Source of the DNA: JBAXLO01 sp037134755 | GTDB taxonomy: Bacteria > Bacteroidota > Bacteroidia > Bacteroidales > JACABE01 | Direction: 5' to 3' | Length of the DNA stretch: 29,233 nucleotides | Assembly (NCBI GenBank): GCA_037134755.1 | Contig: JBAXLO010000033.1 | Coordinates: 1 to 29,233, forward strand | Shown: positions 7,807-16,836 of the stretch, one piece after another | Layout: the number at the start of each line of letters is the position of its first letter | Position numbering within the stretch: the stretch's first letter is position 1 | The notes under the pieces: model-generated | What the model saw: the letters and a program-made list of their open reading frames with translations, nothing else | The model's database searches: none | What the model was told of the DNA's origin: nothing | Made by a program: the position numbers and the translations under genes

Positions 7807-10203
7807 TTACCTTAGTAAAGTTATTGAACCAGCTTGTTGTTTGTTTTGGTTAGATGTATTTTTATATAATATCTTATAAGCATATACTCCTGTAGGAGCT
7901 ACTTCATTTTTAAACGTTCCATCCCAGCCTTTTTCCATATCATTTGTTGAAAACACTAATACTCCCCATCTATCATAGATAAACAATTGGAAGTCATAAA
8001 TACCAGATCCATATACCCTGAATACATTATTGATAGGTTTGCCCGGAGTAAATGCATTAGGAATAAATAGTCTTGTATCAGGGGCTACTATAACCCACAT
8101 TGAAGTAGAATCAACACACCCAACATCATTTGTAATTATTAATCGCACTAAATATCTACCTGTATCTTGATCACTATAGGTATGATAAAAATTTCTAGAA
8201 GTTGAGGAACCACCATCACCTGTAAACCATAACCAACTTGAGCCTGTGTTAGATTGTTCCGAAATATAGACTGTAGGACTAGTTATTGAAACAGGATTAG
8301 GAGTAACACTAATAATAGGTATCGGCAATGGACTTATATTTACAATTGCTGAATCTTTGTTCATACATCCATTAATATCAGTACCCAAAACTCTATAAAG
8401 CGTATTTACTTTTGGTTTAACAAACGGATTGGATAAGGTTTGCTGAACAGGTAATAAGATTGAGTCATAAATATCAGACGTCCATAAATACAAGTTAGCA
8501 CCGGTAGCAGTTAATTGTATTGAATCTCCCAAACATATTGTACTAGGATTAGGAGTGATAGTAACTATAGGAAGCGGATTAGTAAATACTACAACAGTAT
8601 CATTATCGGTAAATACATTTGAAGAATTAGTGACCGTAACTATATAAGAAGTAGCAGCAGCAGTAGGAGAAACTTTTATTGTAGCAGTTGTATCAGCAGG
8701 GTTTCCTGTATTCCAAAAATACTTAATACCACCCGAAGCATGAAGTATTGCAGTATCTCTTACACATATTGTAGTATCAGGTCCGGCATTAGCAAAATGA
8801 CAGAAAATAGTTATCTGAACTGAATCTTTTATTATTTGATTACAAGCATCTCTTACAGATACATAATACAATGATGTTGCTAACGGACTTACTATAGTTG
8901 TAGCAGTTGTATCGCCATTACTCCATAAATAATGATAAGGTGAATAGCCACCACTTGCTACTACCTCTATTGGATTGTTTATATCACATACTGTAGTATC
9001 TCCACTTGCAGCTACTAAAAATAGAGGTTTAGGATATATATAAATTATAATTGTATCTTGAGTATCACCACAAATAGATGTAGGTATTATCAATACTACA
9101 GTTTTAATAGTGGTATCACTTGGATTATCAAATGGAGAAATAACTATTGTAACTGAATCAGATCCTGTAGCACCATACACAGCATTTACATCAGGAGTAG
9201 AAATGTAATCTGTTCCATAAACAGCTGTTCCTTGTACCGTAATATCTACTTGTTGTGAATATAAAAATGCACTTGGATATTTTATTTTTACAATTGCATC
9301 ATTGCAACCTCTAATTGCAACGTTATTAGAAATTTCAGGATGAGCAAAGTTAGTAGTAACTTGTGCTTGAGGACTCGTAAAACTATTAGATTCTAACCAA
9401 ACCCACGAATCATAGGCTCTGTCACCCCTATCAGCTATAGCTAATTTTAAATGATAAGGAGTGCATGGCACAACCGCAGCCCATGCTGTAAGTACTGTTG
9501 TAAAACCATCTGCCTGTAATGAATTACCATTGTCATTATTTATATAATACTGAGAGTTCGTTGCGTCATTTACATTATCAATAGTTATAGCTGTATTAGT
9601 TCCGGGAACTTTAGCTATATTATAATTTACATAATTACCTCCTGCAGGATTTATTCCATTAGTAATAAAAAAAGCAAATACATCATTAAATGTTGTGTTT
9701 ACAAATTCAAGATATTCTTCAGAACCAAAAACATATCTAAATTTAATAGTATCAGATAATGGTATAAAATCAAATTCTAAAACAGCAGCATCATGCAATA
9801 CTGAGCCGGGAACCAAAGCCAATAAAACTGCACAACCTGTATCAGGAGTTGATGGTACTACTGCGGTTGTAGAACTTGAAGAATTATTAGGACCTACAGC
9901 ACCACTTACTCCACCAGAGGCCATAATTAATCCACTGCTAAACCCTAGATTTGTAGGAGTAGTACCTGTTGTGAAAGAACCAAAATTGTTCCAATAAGTA
10001 GTCCCACTTTGTCCTGTACTTGAATGGTTAAAGGTTACATTAGTTACTGTTACCCCAGTTCCAACAAGAATGTTTTGCACTAACTGTTGAGGAGTGCTTG
10101 CAGCAGGAGTGATTATCAACTGTGCAAATGCACCATAATTAAACAACAATAACAATACTATTATTGAAGCTACTTTATTTGCAATTTTATTTCTGTAATT
10201 CAT
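7807..10203 (-). CDS. Choice-of-anchor L protein with T9SS type B (CHU_C) sorting domain
   Basis: A secreted surface protein of 798 residues. A Sec signal peptide covers about residues 1-27, ending at GAFAQ. Residues about 33-270 match the choice-of-anchor L pattern: the LVQNILVGTGVTVTNV opening, GLIMASGGV, EFDFIPLSDTIKFRYVFGSEEY, VFAFFITNG and a DRGDRAYDSWVWLE close. The middle (about 290-700) is a series of PKD/Ig-like beta domains with repeated DTTVC/DTTIC and YLWSNGDTTAT-type segments. The last 85 residues form the gliding-motility-associated domain: LFIPNAFTPG, FRVYGSGIYDFQLFIYDRWG, GWDGTFKNEVAPTGVYAYKI. This is the T9SS type B signal, which targets the protein across the outer membrane. 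Its substrate or partner is unknown; adhesion or matrix binding is inference. A candidate ECF-type promoter lies upstream. Confidence 0.92.
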   Translation of the reverse strand: MNYRNKIANKVASIIVLLLLFNYGAFAQLIITPAASTPQQLVQNILVGTGVTVTNVTFNHSSTGQSGTTYWNNFGSFTTGTTPTNLGFSSGLIMASGGVSGAVGPNNSSSSTTAVVPSTPDTGCAVLLALVPGSVLHDAAVLEFDFIPLSDTIKFRYVFGSEEYLEFVNTTFNDVFAFFITNGINPAGGNYVNYNIAKVPGTNTAITIDNVNDATNSQYYINNDNGNSLQADGFTTVLTAWAAVVPCTPYHLKLAIADRGDRAYDSWVWLESNSFTSPQAQVTTNFAHPEISNNVAIRGCNDAIVKIKYPSAFLYSQQVDITVQGTAVYGTDYISTPDVNAVYGATGSDSVTIVISPFDNPSDTTIKTVVLIIPTSICGDTQDTIIIYIYPKPLFLVAASGDTTVCDINNPIEVVASGGYSPYHYLWSNGDTTATTIVSPLATSLYYVSVRDACNQIIKDSVQITIFCHFANAGPDTTICVRDTAILHASGGIKYFWNTGNPADTTATIKVSPTAAATSYIVTVTNSSNVFTDNDTVVVFTNPLPIVTITPNPSTICLGDSIQLTATGANLYLWTSDIYDSILLPVQQTLSNPFVKPKVNTLYRVLGTDINGCMNKDSAIVNISPLPIPIISVTPNPVSITSPTVYISEQSNTGSSWLWFTGDGGSSTSRNFYHTYSDQDTGRYLVRLIITNDVGCVDSTSMWVIVAPDTRLFIPNAFTPGKPINNVFRVYGSGIYDFQLFIYDRWGVLVFSTNDMEKGWDGTFKNEVAPTGVYAYKILYKNTSNQNKQQAGSITLLR

Positions 10204-10526
10204 TTCGTGTATTATTAAACTTAGTTTTGAGTCATTTGTTAATTTCTAAAATATATAGACAAACAATATATGAAAAAGGTTGCCTGTAAAATAAAATATC
10301 TTAAAAAATTGTTATTAAAATAATATTACAAAAGTACTAAAATATTTGAATAAAAATAAAAAACATCAAGAAAGTTAAAAGAATTAGCATAAAAAAAGTT
10401 TATTTTCATAAAAGCATTTAATAATTAATTATAAATGTAATTTGTAACAAAATATTTTGTAATATTGTAATCAATAATTAATAAAGAAAGAAAGTCTATA
10501 AATCAACCATTAATAATTATAAGACG
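10204..10526. other. Divergent intergenic region, promoters only
   Basis: A very A+T-rich 323-nt gap between two divergent genes. On the minus strand it holds a candidate ECF-type promoter (10258-10286) and, further up, a TACTTTTG -7-like octamer (10329-10336), so the 798-residue gene may have two promoters. Nothing clear is seen for the plus-strand gene, and no open frame or hairpin stands out. Confidence 0.6.
10258..10286 (-). promoter_or_regulatory. Candidate ECF-sigma promoter of the 798-residue T9SS gene
   Basis: Minus strand: CAGGCAACCTTTT (10286-10274), then TTGTC with exactly 17 nt between AACC and GTC. The same two blocks at the same spacing precede the T9SS gene at 28142-28924. The AAC-containing -35 and GTC-containing -10 are typical of extracytoplasmic-function sigma promoters. 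The predicted start site leaves a leader of roughly 45-50 nt. Confidence 0.55.
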
Positions 10527-11018
10527 ATGAAAAAAGTAGCACTCATAGTTTTTATTTTGATAGTTTTAGTAAATTTCAACAGTAAAGCACAAGAAAAATC
10601 ACAAGGTTACGACCAAGGTACTTTTATGTTAGGAGCAACTATCGGACAGTCATACGATGTTTTATACGGTTTTCAAGCCGAGTATGGTATAACACAAAAA
10701 TTTGGCTTAGGGCTTGATTTTTCTTATACAACAGATGTTCCTATTATTATCAAATATAAATTAATTGGCTCATTGCTGACCGGTGCGTATCACTTTATGC
10801 CACAAGAAAACTTTGATCCTTTTATCAGAGCAGGTGTTGGTTATTTTAAATGGAGCAATGATAGTTTGCCTTTTCAGGAATCTGCGGTACACAAAGCAGG
10901 TTTTGGAGGGGTTTTTCAGGTAGGAGCACGTTATTTCTTTTCAGATATGTTTGCAGGAAAAGTAATGCTTGGCTATCCTTATTATTTTGAAATTGGCTTG
11001 GATATTAAGTTAAACTAA
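10527..11018 (+). CDS. Small outer-membrane beta-barrel-like protein
   Basis: A 163-residue protein of unknown role. A Sec signal peptide covers about residues 1-21 (MKKVALIVFILIVLVNFNSKAQ). The rest is built of alternating amphipathic strands separated by short turns: TFMLGATIGQSYDVLYGFQAEYGI, FGLGLDFSYTTD, LIGSLLTGAYHF, FIRAGVGYFKW, GFGGVFQVGARYF and YYFEIGLDIKLN. This is the pattern of an eight-stranded outer-membrane barrel (OmpW/OmpX-like porin family). There is no cysteine and no T9SS tail. It stands alone between two minus-strand T9SS genes and is followed by its own terminator. The barrel fold is inferred from strand pattern and the ALGxxFxY-type repeats; no function can be named. Confidence 0.8.
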   Translation: MKKVALIVFILIVLVNFNSKAQEKSQGYDQGTFMLGATIGQSYDVLYGFQAEYGITQKFGLGLDFSYTTDVPIIIKYKLIGSLLTGAYHFMPQENFDPFIRAGVGYFKWSNDSLPFQESAVHKAGFGGVFQVGARYFFSDMFAGKVMLGYPYYFEIGLDIKLN

Positions 11019-11108
11019 GTACTTAGTGTACTTGGAGTGCCTTGATTACTTGGAGTTATAAAATAATTATGAATTATGAATGAAAAGTAGTAATTCGAGT
11101 TATAAATG

Positions 11109-11150
11109 AAGAGCGGCTACCTTTAATTAGATAGTCGCTCTTTAATTTTT
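11109..11150 (+). terminator. Rho-independent terminator of the barrel-protein gene
   Basis: AAGAGCGGCTA (11109-11119) pairs with TAGTCGCTCTT (11132-11142), 11 bp with one G-U pair, around a 12-nt loop. It is followed by TAATTTTT. It lies about 90 nt past the stop codon of the barrel-protein gene. Confidence 0.75.
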
Positions 11151-11192
11151 AAACTTTAGGCATTTCAAACTTCAAACTTTAGGCACTCTCTC

Positions 11193-11306
11193 CTATTCTT
11201 TTACAAACTTCCTTACCACTGTTTCTTTATCTGTATAAAGTTTTAGAAAATAAACCCCATTGGCGAAAGCGGAAGTATTAGTAATTTTTATTTTGCAAAA
11301 AGACTC
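11193..11306 (-). pseudogene. Remnant of a T9SS type A sorting domain
   Basis: On the minus strand an open stretch of 37 codons ends in TAG (11195-11193) and reads ..KITNTSAFANGVYFLKLY.., continuing TDKETVVRKFVKE. This is the last beta-hairpin of a T9SS type A sorting domain (NGVYFLKL ... RKFVKE). A stop codon lies in frame immediately upstream (11309-11307) and there is no start codon, so nothing remains of the signal peptide or cargo. I read it as the 3' end of a deleted secreted-protein gene. Confidence 0.75.
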
Positions 11307-11655
11307 CTAAAATCAATGACTGCGCTTTACAACTTATTATTTGTAATATAACTGTTTTATGAAATTGAGAACCTGTTGTGCGGTTCGCTATACAAGTTGT
11401 CAAAAGTATATAATATATTGCCATAAACGCACAACGTATTGATTATATAATACAAAGAGCTTTACATAACATACAACATCTATTGAAAAGCTGTCAGATT
11501 ATTGGTAGTGGTCTCGGAGGTGTTAAGAAATATATTAAAGGTTTTTTTAAAACAATAATCCATAAAAGACCAATTTAATTTTAAATGTCTTATTCCTAAT
11601 GGTCTAATAGTCTAAACAGCTAAAAGCCTTCTTCTAACTTAAGGCACTCTTCTTG
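11307..11655. other. Eroded intergenic stretch with no recognisable gene
   Basis: This stretch lies upstream of the T9SS remnant and downstream of the 1492-residue gene. A 54-codon plus-strand frame without ATG (11414-11578) ends ..GGVKKYIKGFFK.., not recognisable as a protein. ACAACTT near 11330 and AAGTTGT near 11394 form a distant inverted repeat. It could be the decayed body of the lost gene. Confidence 0.4.
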
Positions 11656-14600
11656 CTACCTTACAACTGTTACCCTTCCGGTTTTCTTTATATTCTCCCC
11701 TGTTTCTTTTATTGTCCCCGTAAATTGGTAAATATAAACATTTAATGGTGCTACTTTCCCTTTATAAGTTCCATCCCAGCCTTTGTTTATATCATCACTT
11801 TCGAATAAAAGTTCTCCCCAACGATCATAAATTACAAGTTTGAAATTGATAAAATTATAGTTCGTTTTTATAGTAAACACATCATTTAAACCATCCCCAT
11901 TTGGTGTAAAACTATTTGGAATATAGATTGATGTATCACAATATTTATAATATATATTAATAGTGTCATTGGCAAAGCAATTGCTATCTATAGATAATTT
12001 TACATAGTAAGTACCCTCATGATTGACATTATACGTTGGATTTGTACTATTATCCTGCCAAAGATATGTTGCATATTGATAGGTAGCATCTAATGATAAG
12101 GATTGTCCATAGCAAAGGGTGGAATCGTTACCTAAATTAATTATAGGAAAAGGCACTACCAATAAATTAATAGTTACTATACTATCGCAACCTATAGAGG
12201 TAATTAGGGTGTCGACATATGTGCCTGCTAATGTATATGGATGCGAATCCATATAATAAGCCTCCCCTTGGCAAATTACAGGATTTACTGTTGTGTGTTT
12301 TATTGGATTTACAAATAAATTTGTTGTAATAATACTATCACATCCCGAATTTAATGTTGTTAAAGTATCTTTATAAATACCTGTTGTTGTGTAATTATGT
12401 ATACCTACCTGATACATCTGACCCTGACAAATAAATCTGTTTAAAATAATATTATATTGAGGAATTATAATAAGATTAGTTGTAACAATACTATCACAAC
12501 CTAAAGATGTTGACAAAGTATCCTTATATGTTCCTGCTGTATTATAAGCATGTACGCCTATCTGATAAAATTCTCCCTGACAGATTATAGGATTAATAGT
12601 ACTAACTTTTACAGGATTAACTGTTAGATAAGTAGTAATGATACTATCACAACCTAAAGATGTTGAGAGCGTATCAATATAAGTTCCTGTATTATTATAA
12701 TTATTTGTCCCAACAGAAACTACTTCTCCCTCACAAATAGTTTTATTATCTGTGATATTATAAATAGGTTTTACTGTTAAGTTAGTTGTAATAATACTAT
12801 CGCAACCTAAAAATGTTGTCAGTGAATCAATATAAGTTCCACTAGTATTATAAAAATGAACTCCTACATTAAAGATTTCGCCCTGACAAATTACAGGATT
12901 TAATGTTGTTTGTTTTGTTGGATTTACAGTTAAATTTATTGTAATAATACTATCACAACCTAAAGATGTTGAAAGCGTATCATTATAAACACCTGCAATA
13001 GTATAGCTATGAGTTCCTATAGTAACTGCTTCGCCCTGACAAATTACAGGATTCAATGTTGTTTGTTTTGTAGGATTTACCGTTAAATTTGTTGTAATAA
13101 TACTATCGCAACCTAAAGATGTTGAGAGCGTATCAATATAAGTTCCTGCAATATTATAAGTGTGAGTTCCTATAGTAACTATTTCGCCCTGACAAATCAC
13201 AGGATTAATAATAATATCTTTTACAGGATTTACTGTAAGATTAGATGTAATAATACTATCACAACTTAAATAATAAGTAGTTAATGTATCAATATAAGTG
13301 CCTGAAGTTGTATAATTATGTATTCCTACATGATATATTTTACCTTGACAAATAGTTTTATTAACATTGATATGATAAACCGGATAGATACTTAAAATAG
13401 TTGTAACTATGCTATCACAACCCGTAATTATTGAGGTTAATGAATCTAAATAAGTACCTGCTGTAGTATAAACATGAGTCCCCACAGGATATATCTCTCC
13501 TTGACAAATTGGACTGTATTGAGCAATATTTATTGAAGAATTTACCGTTAAATTAGTAGTAACTATACTGTCGCAGCCTAAATATGTTGTTAGCGTATCT
13601 TTATATATTCCTGTAGCAGAATAAGAATGTATTCCAACATGGAATATCTTACCCTGACAAATTACAGGATTCAAAGTTGTTTGTTTTGTTGGATTTACAA
13701 TTAGTTTTGTTGTAATAATACTATCGCAACCTAAAGATGTTGAAAGCGTATCTACATAAATCCCTGTACTATTATAATAATGTGTGCCAACATGAAAAGA
13801 AGTACCCTGACAAATTACAGGATTAATAGTTGTCTGTTTTATTGGATTTACATTTACAACAACAGAAGTATTAGCACTACATGTACTATTATTTACAGTA
13901 ATGTTATAGCTTGTATTAGCTGAAGGAGCAACCCTGATAGCGTTTTCGTTACTGCCGGTATTCCAATGATATGCAATATCTGTATTCGTGCTTAAAGCAA
14001 CTAAGGTAATACTATCACCTTTGCAAATTACAGGATTGAACGGAGCTATTGCCAGATTAATTAAAGAGTTAATTGTAACTGTATCTATATGGTAAGTATA
14101 TGCACATGAATTATCTGTAAGCGTTACAGTATAAACTCCTGTAAACAAATTGGTAATACAACTGTCAGTTGATCCATTGCTCCATTGATAATGATAAGGA
14201 GGTATTCCACCTGTTGCTTTAACACAAGCACTTCCAACACACGAATCTGTGGTAACAGTTAATATAGTTTGAATTTGTGAAATAAAACATGCTATTGGCG
14301 GAATAGCTTCGGTTACAAATCCATTTCCACAGACATATAATTTACCACTTGATCTGTTTAACTTTACATCATGAACATTTCCCGTAATGTTAGCAGTAAT
14401 AGGACTTAGGGTAGTAAAAGAATTTCCTGTAAAAGTGTAAACATGTACTTTGCTTGAACCTCCTACATAAATAGTATTACATCCATCCACATCAATACCT
14501 TCATGAACTCTTAAGTTGCCGGTAGCATACGTGTTATCTACAATTATAGAATCTAATAAACTCCCAATAGTTTTATCCCAAACTTTAAGCGTTTTACCAT

Positions 14601-16134
14601 CATAAGTAAATACATAATTATTATTTAGAGCTAATGCATTAGCTCTAACAGTTTTTATACTACCTGATATTCCATGAAGACTTTGAAGTTCGTTAAAAGT
14701 GCAATAACTTTGAACATCAAAAGCTAGTGGGGGAGAATAACTTGTTGAATAAAGGCTTTTTTGTAAATGACCTTCAACAGTAGTACAAACATTACTTGTC
14801 ATTAAAGCATAAAAATCACCATTATTATCCATTATAGAGGATGCAATATCGTTTCGAGAACAACTTAAACCATTAAAACACTTAGAAGTACCACTACTTA
14901 AATTAGTATCAGCAATTAACTTTATGTTATGAGTTGAGTTAGTTCCCCCTCCAAAACCTATTAATTGTCTGCTACAGTTATTATAGAACATGTGCCAGAT
15001 TTCATTATTTTGCCCAAAACCTTGCGAGGTGTAGTTCAAAACGCCATTATAATCTATTTTCATAATGCGATTACTAGTACCTGTAAATAAAGAGCCTTCA
15101 GCTATAAATGTAGTCCCGGAATTAGGGAGTACGCAAAATTTTGAATATTCTTGAGGAAAACCCCAATTACTTGGGTTGGTAAAAGTCCAAAGGTGTGCTC
15201 CTGTATTCGAATATTTTGAAAGCTTAAAAGGGTAGGAGCCACCCGAAACAAAAACATTACCATAGATATCATAGTCAATATCTAAAGCTATATTATTTGT
15301 ATCCAAACTTGTAGAAGTAGTTGTCCAGGGGTCTATTATAATAGTTTGTTGTGAAGGGCTTGATGTATGGAGTTTAAATGAAACTGTATTATTACTTATT
15401 TTAAAACTTGACTTTAAAGCTTGTTTAGATTCTTCGTAATAGCTTAAAGGAGCATGATCTATAATTGCTCCCGCTAGGCTTTCTATAATAGTATTGCCTT
15501 CGTAATTGGTTTTTAGTTCCTCAACATCACCGCTATAATTCATTTTTAATAAAGAAGGATTAGCACCGGGATGCAAAACGATTTTATATTTAATACCTCC
15601 TTTGGCTGGGATAGTATATTCAACATCAATATTATGGTAAAGATCTTTGTATAGTAGTTTTTTATATCCTTTTGCTTTTACATTTTCATATCCCTTTTCA
15701 GCAAAAGTATAATACCCTTCAGAAACATCGCTTACAATTAACTCAACATTAGGATTACAACCCTCCCAATTCATAGAAACAAAAAACATCTTTTCCTCTT
15801 CTTCTTGGTCTTTTTCTTTTGTATTATGCTCTTGATTTTCTCTTTCTTCTTCGGATAAAGAATCTTGTTTTTGGACCCTAAAAATTACACCTTGCTTTGT
15901 AAAAAATATTTTATCAGCATTATTTACAGCATATAATATTGGGAGGGTAGATTTAGCCCAATCGTTGAACTGTCCTTTATTTTCAACAAAAACATCAGTA
16001 TGGAAGGGGTTATTTGTAGTCCATCCCGAAGAAGTTTGCTTTGGGATCGGCTGCACCGTTTGTGCAAAGACTCTGTTAATATTGATTAACAGAATACTTA
16101 CCATACAAAAATAACTAAAATATATGTTTTTCAT
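11656..16134 (-). CDS. Giant repeat-containing surface protein with T9SS type B (CHU_C) sorting domain
   Basis: A 1492-residue secreted protein. The signal peptide is about residues 1-25 (ending RVFAQ). Residues about 45-270 resemble the N-terminal DUF7948-type domain of Bacteroidota surface proteins (FVENKGQFNDWAK, IDPWTTTSTSLD). Residues about 275-620 look like a beta-propeller-like region (YDIYGNVFVSGGSYPFKLSK; KLYVCGNGFVTEA). An SprB-like repeat lies near 630-685 (CVKATGGIPPYHYQWSNGST). Residues 764-1327 are 11 tandem repeats of 51-52 residues, each with ICQG near the start and GCDSI about 26 residues later. The tail has IPNSFTPNGDGLNDVF, YDRWGELLFES and GWDGTYKGKVAPLNVYIYQF, a complete CHU_C domain. 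An adhesin or matrix role is inferred; SprB-like repeats suggest a link to gliding or surface attachment. Confidence 0.9.
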   Translation of the reverse strand: MKNIYFSYFCMVSILLININRVFAQTVQPIPKQTSSGWTTNNPFHTDVFVENKGQFNDWAKSTLPILYAVNNADKIFFTKQGVIFRVQKQDSLSEEERENQEHNTKEKDQEEEEKMFFVSMNWEGCNPNVELIVSDVSEGYYTFAEKGYENVKAKGYKKLLYKDLYHNIDVEYTIPAKGGIKYKIVLHPGANPSLLKMNYSGDVEELKTNYEGNTIIESLAGAIIDHAPLSYYEESKQALKSSFKISNNTVSFKLHTSSPSQQTIIIDPWTTTSTSLDTNNIALDIDYDIYGNVFVSGGSYPFKLSKYSNTGAHLWTFTNPSNWGFPQEYSKFCVLPNSGTTFIAEGSLFTGTSNRIMKIDYNGVLNYTSQGFGQNNEIWHMFYNNCSRQLIGFGGGTNSTHNIKLIADTNLSSGTSKCFNGLSCSRNDIASSIMDNNGDFYALMTSNVCTTVEGHLQKSLYSTSYSPPLAFDVQSYCTFNELQSLHGISGSIKTVRANALALNNNYVFTYDGKTLKVWDKTIGSLLDSIIVDNTYATGNLRVHEGIDVDGCNTIYVGGSSKVHVYTFTGNSFTTLSPITANITGNVHDVKLNRSSGKLYVCGNGFVTEAIPPIACFISQIQTILTVTTDSCVGSACVKATGGIPPYHYQWSNGSTDSCITNLFTGVYTVTLTDNSCAYTYHIDTVTINSLINLAIAPFNPVICKGDSITLVALSTNTDIAYHWNTGSNENAIRVAPSANTSYNITVNNSTCSANTSVVVNVNPIKQTTINPVICQGTSFHVGTHYYNSTGIYVDTLSTSLGCDSIITTKLIVNPTKQTTLNPVICQGKIFHVGIHSYSATGIYKDTLTTYLGCDSIVTTNLTVNSSINIAQYSPICQGEIYPVGTHVYTTAGTYLDSLTSIITGCDSIVTTILSIYPVYHINVNKTICQGKIYHVGIHNYTTSGTYIDTLTTYYLSCDSIITSNLTVNPVKDIIINPVICQGEIVTIGTHTYNIAGTYIDTLSTSLGCDSIITTNLTVNPTKQTTLNPVICQGEAVTIGTHSYTIAGVYNDTLSTSLGCDSIITINLTVNPTKQTTLNPVICQGEIFNVGVHFYNTSGTYIDSLTTFLGCDSIITTNLTVKPIYNITDNKTICEGEVVSVGTNNYNNTGTYIDTLSTSLGCDSIITTYLTVNPVKVSTINPIICQGEFYQIGVHAYNTAGTYKDTLSTSLGCDSIVTTNLIIIPQYNIILNRFICQGQMYQVGIHNYTTTGIYKDTLTTLNSGCDSIITTNLFVNPIKHTTVNPVICQGEAYYMDSHPYTLAGTYVDTLITSIGCDSIVTINLLVVPFPIINLGNDSTLCYGQSLSLDATYQYATYLWQDNSTNPTYNVNHEGTYYVKLSIDSNCFANDTINIYYKYCDTSIYIPNSFTPNGDGLNDVFTIKTNYNFINFKLVIYDRWGELLFESDDINKGWDGTYKGKVAPLNVYIYQFTGTIKETGENIKKTGRVTVVR
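12154..13845 (-). repeat. Eleven in-frame 153/156-bp tandem repeats inside the giant T9SS gene
   Basis: Eight repeats encode 51 residues and three (the 3rd, 4th and 10th) encode 52, which sums exactly to the 564-codon span. Core pattern: NPVICQGE ... VGxHxYxxxGTYxDTLxTxLGCDSIITTNLTVNPxK. Two cysteines are kept in every copy. Copies 6 and 7 are most alike and copies 3, 4 and 10 are the most diverged. Confidence 0.9.
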
Positions 16135-16405
16135 TTTAATGCTTGTCGCAAATAAATTATTCTTACAGAATACAAAAGTACCTAAAATAAAACAATCATT
16201 TATAATAATTGGCTTTTCTTTTCATATTTAAATAAATAAAAATTAATAACTCAAATTGCAAAATGAACGAACTATTCCTGAAGTAGGGGTAAATACTTTT
16301 ACTAATTATTTCTTTGTTTTAAAACTTATTTGAATTTGTTCTTTATATAATTTATTGCTTTTGTCATATAAACCATCTCCTTTTTTAGGTTTAAGATCAA
16401 ATCCC
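16135..16405. other. Upstream region of the giant T9SS gene
   Basis: A+T-rich and without a credible gene. It contains TACTTTTG on the minus strand (16180-16173), listed separately as a -7 element. No copy of the AGGCAACC motif seen before two other T9SS genes is present here. Confidence 0.5.
16173..16180 (-). promoter_or_regulatory. Candidate -7 promoter element of the giant T9SS gene
   Basis: TACTTTTG on the minus strand matches TAnnTTTG and ends 38 nt before the ATG at 16134. This suggests housekeeping-sigma transcription, unlike the two T9SS genes with the ECF-type promoter. Confidence 0.45.
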
Positions 16406-16615
16406 GCATGTGGAAAACTCAGTCTTGCACATGGAAGACCGGCTTTTCCAGAAGAAAGGCATCGTCCTGCATGTGGAAAACCCAGTCCTGCACATGGAAA
16501 ACTCCGTCCTGCACATGGAAGACTAAGTCCTGCACATGGAAGACTGGCTTTTCCCGAAGAAAGGCATCGTCCTGCATGTGGAAAACCCAGTCTTGCACAT
16601 TGAAGACTGGCTTTC
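16406..16615. repeat. G+C-rich 21-bp repeat ladder (10 units)
   Basis: Ten consecutive 21-bp units start at 16406 and every 21 nt to 16595. Eight begin GCAYRTGGAARAC (the last with one change). Units 3 and 8 are a different module beginning CCAGAAGAAAGG or CCCGAAGAAAGG. Units 2-4 (16427-16489) and 7-9 (16532-16594) are a 63-bp block duplicated with three changes. GGAAAACCCAGTC and GACTGGCTTTTCC are inverted partners with one mismatch, so hairpins are possible. The ladder is about half G+C in an A+T-rich setting. Because 21 is a multiple of 3, it produces open frames with heptad repeats on both strands; I do not treat these as genes. Confidence 0.85.
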
Positions 16616-16836
16616 CAAGACTCGGGGCAGAACCTTTTTAATGTCGGGCACATACTTTAAATATAAGACAAACTGTCTATTAAAGTGTTTTTAAGTATGT
16701 TTTTAAAGAAATTTGAGATATTATAATTATTAACAAAAGCAATAAAGAGCATATTCCACTCTTTAAAATATTCATAAGAATACTTTTGGTTGAGATCGAA
16801 TTAAAACATTATAAAATGCATTCGCTTATAAGCTTC

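Noticed and set aside
9695..9997. 100-codon plus-strand frame inside the 798-residue T9SS gene
   Set aside because: Antisense shadow of a well-supported coding region with no family match.
11414..11578. Possible small peptide gene ending in a GGVKKYIKGFFK-like segment (bacteriocin-like look)
   Set aside because: No ATG/GTG start, no promoter or leader, no export or immunity gene nearby. Most likely a chance frame in decayed sequence.
16306..16653. Open frames on both strands across the G+C-rich 21-bp ladder
   Set aside because: The period is a multiple of three without stops, so several frames stay open automatically with heptad repeats (for example SCTWKT). No signal peptide, promoter or family match supports any of them as genes.
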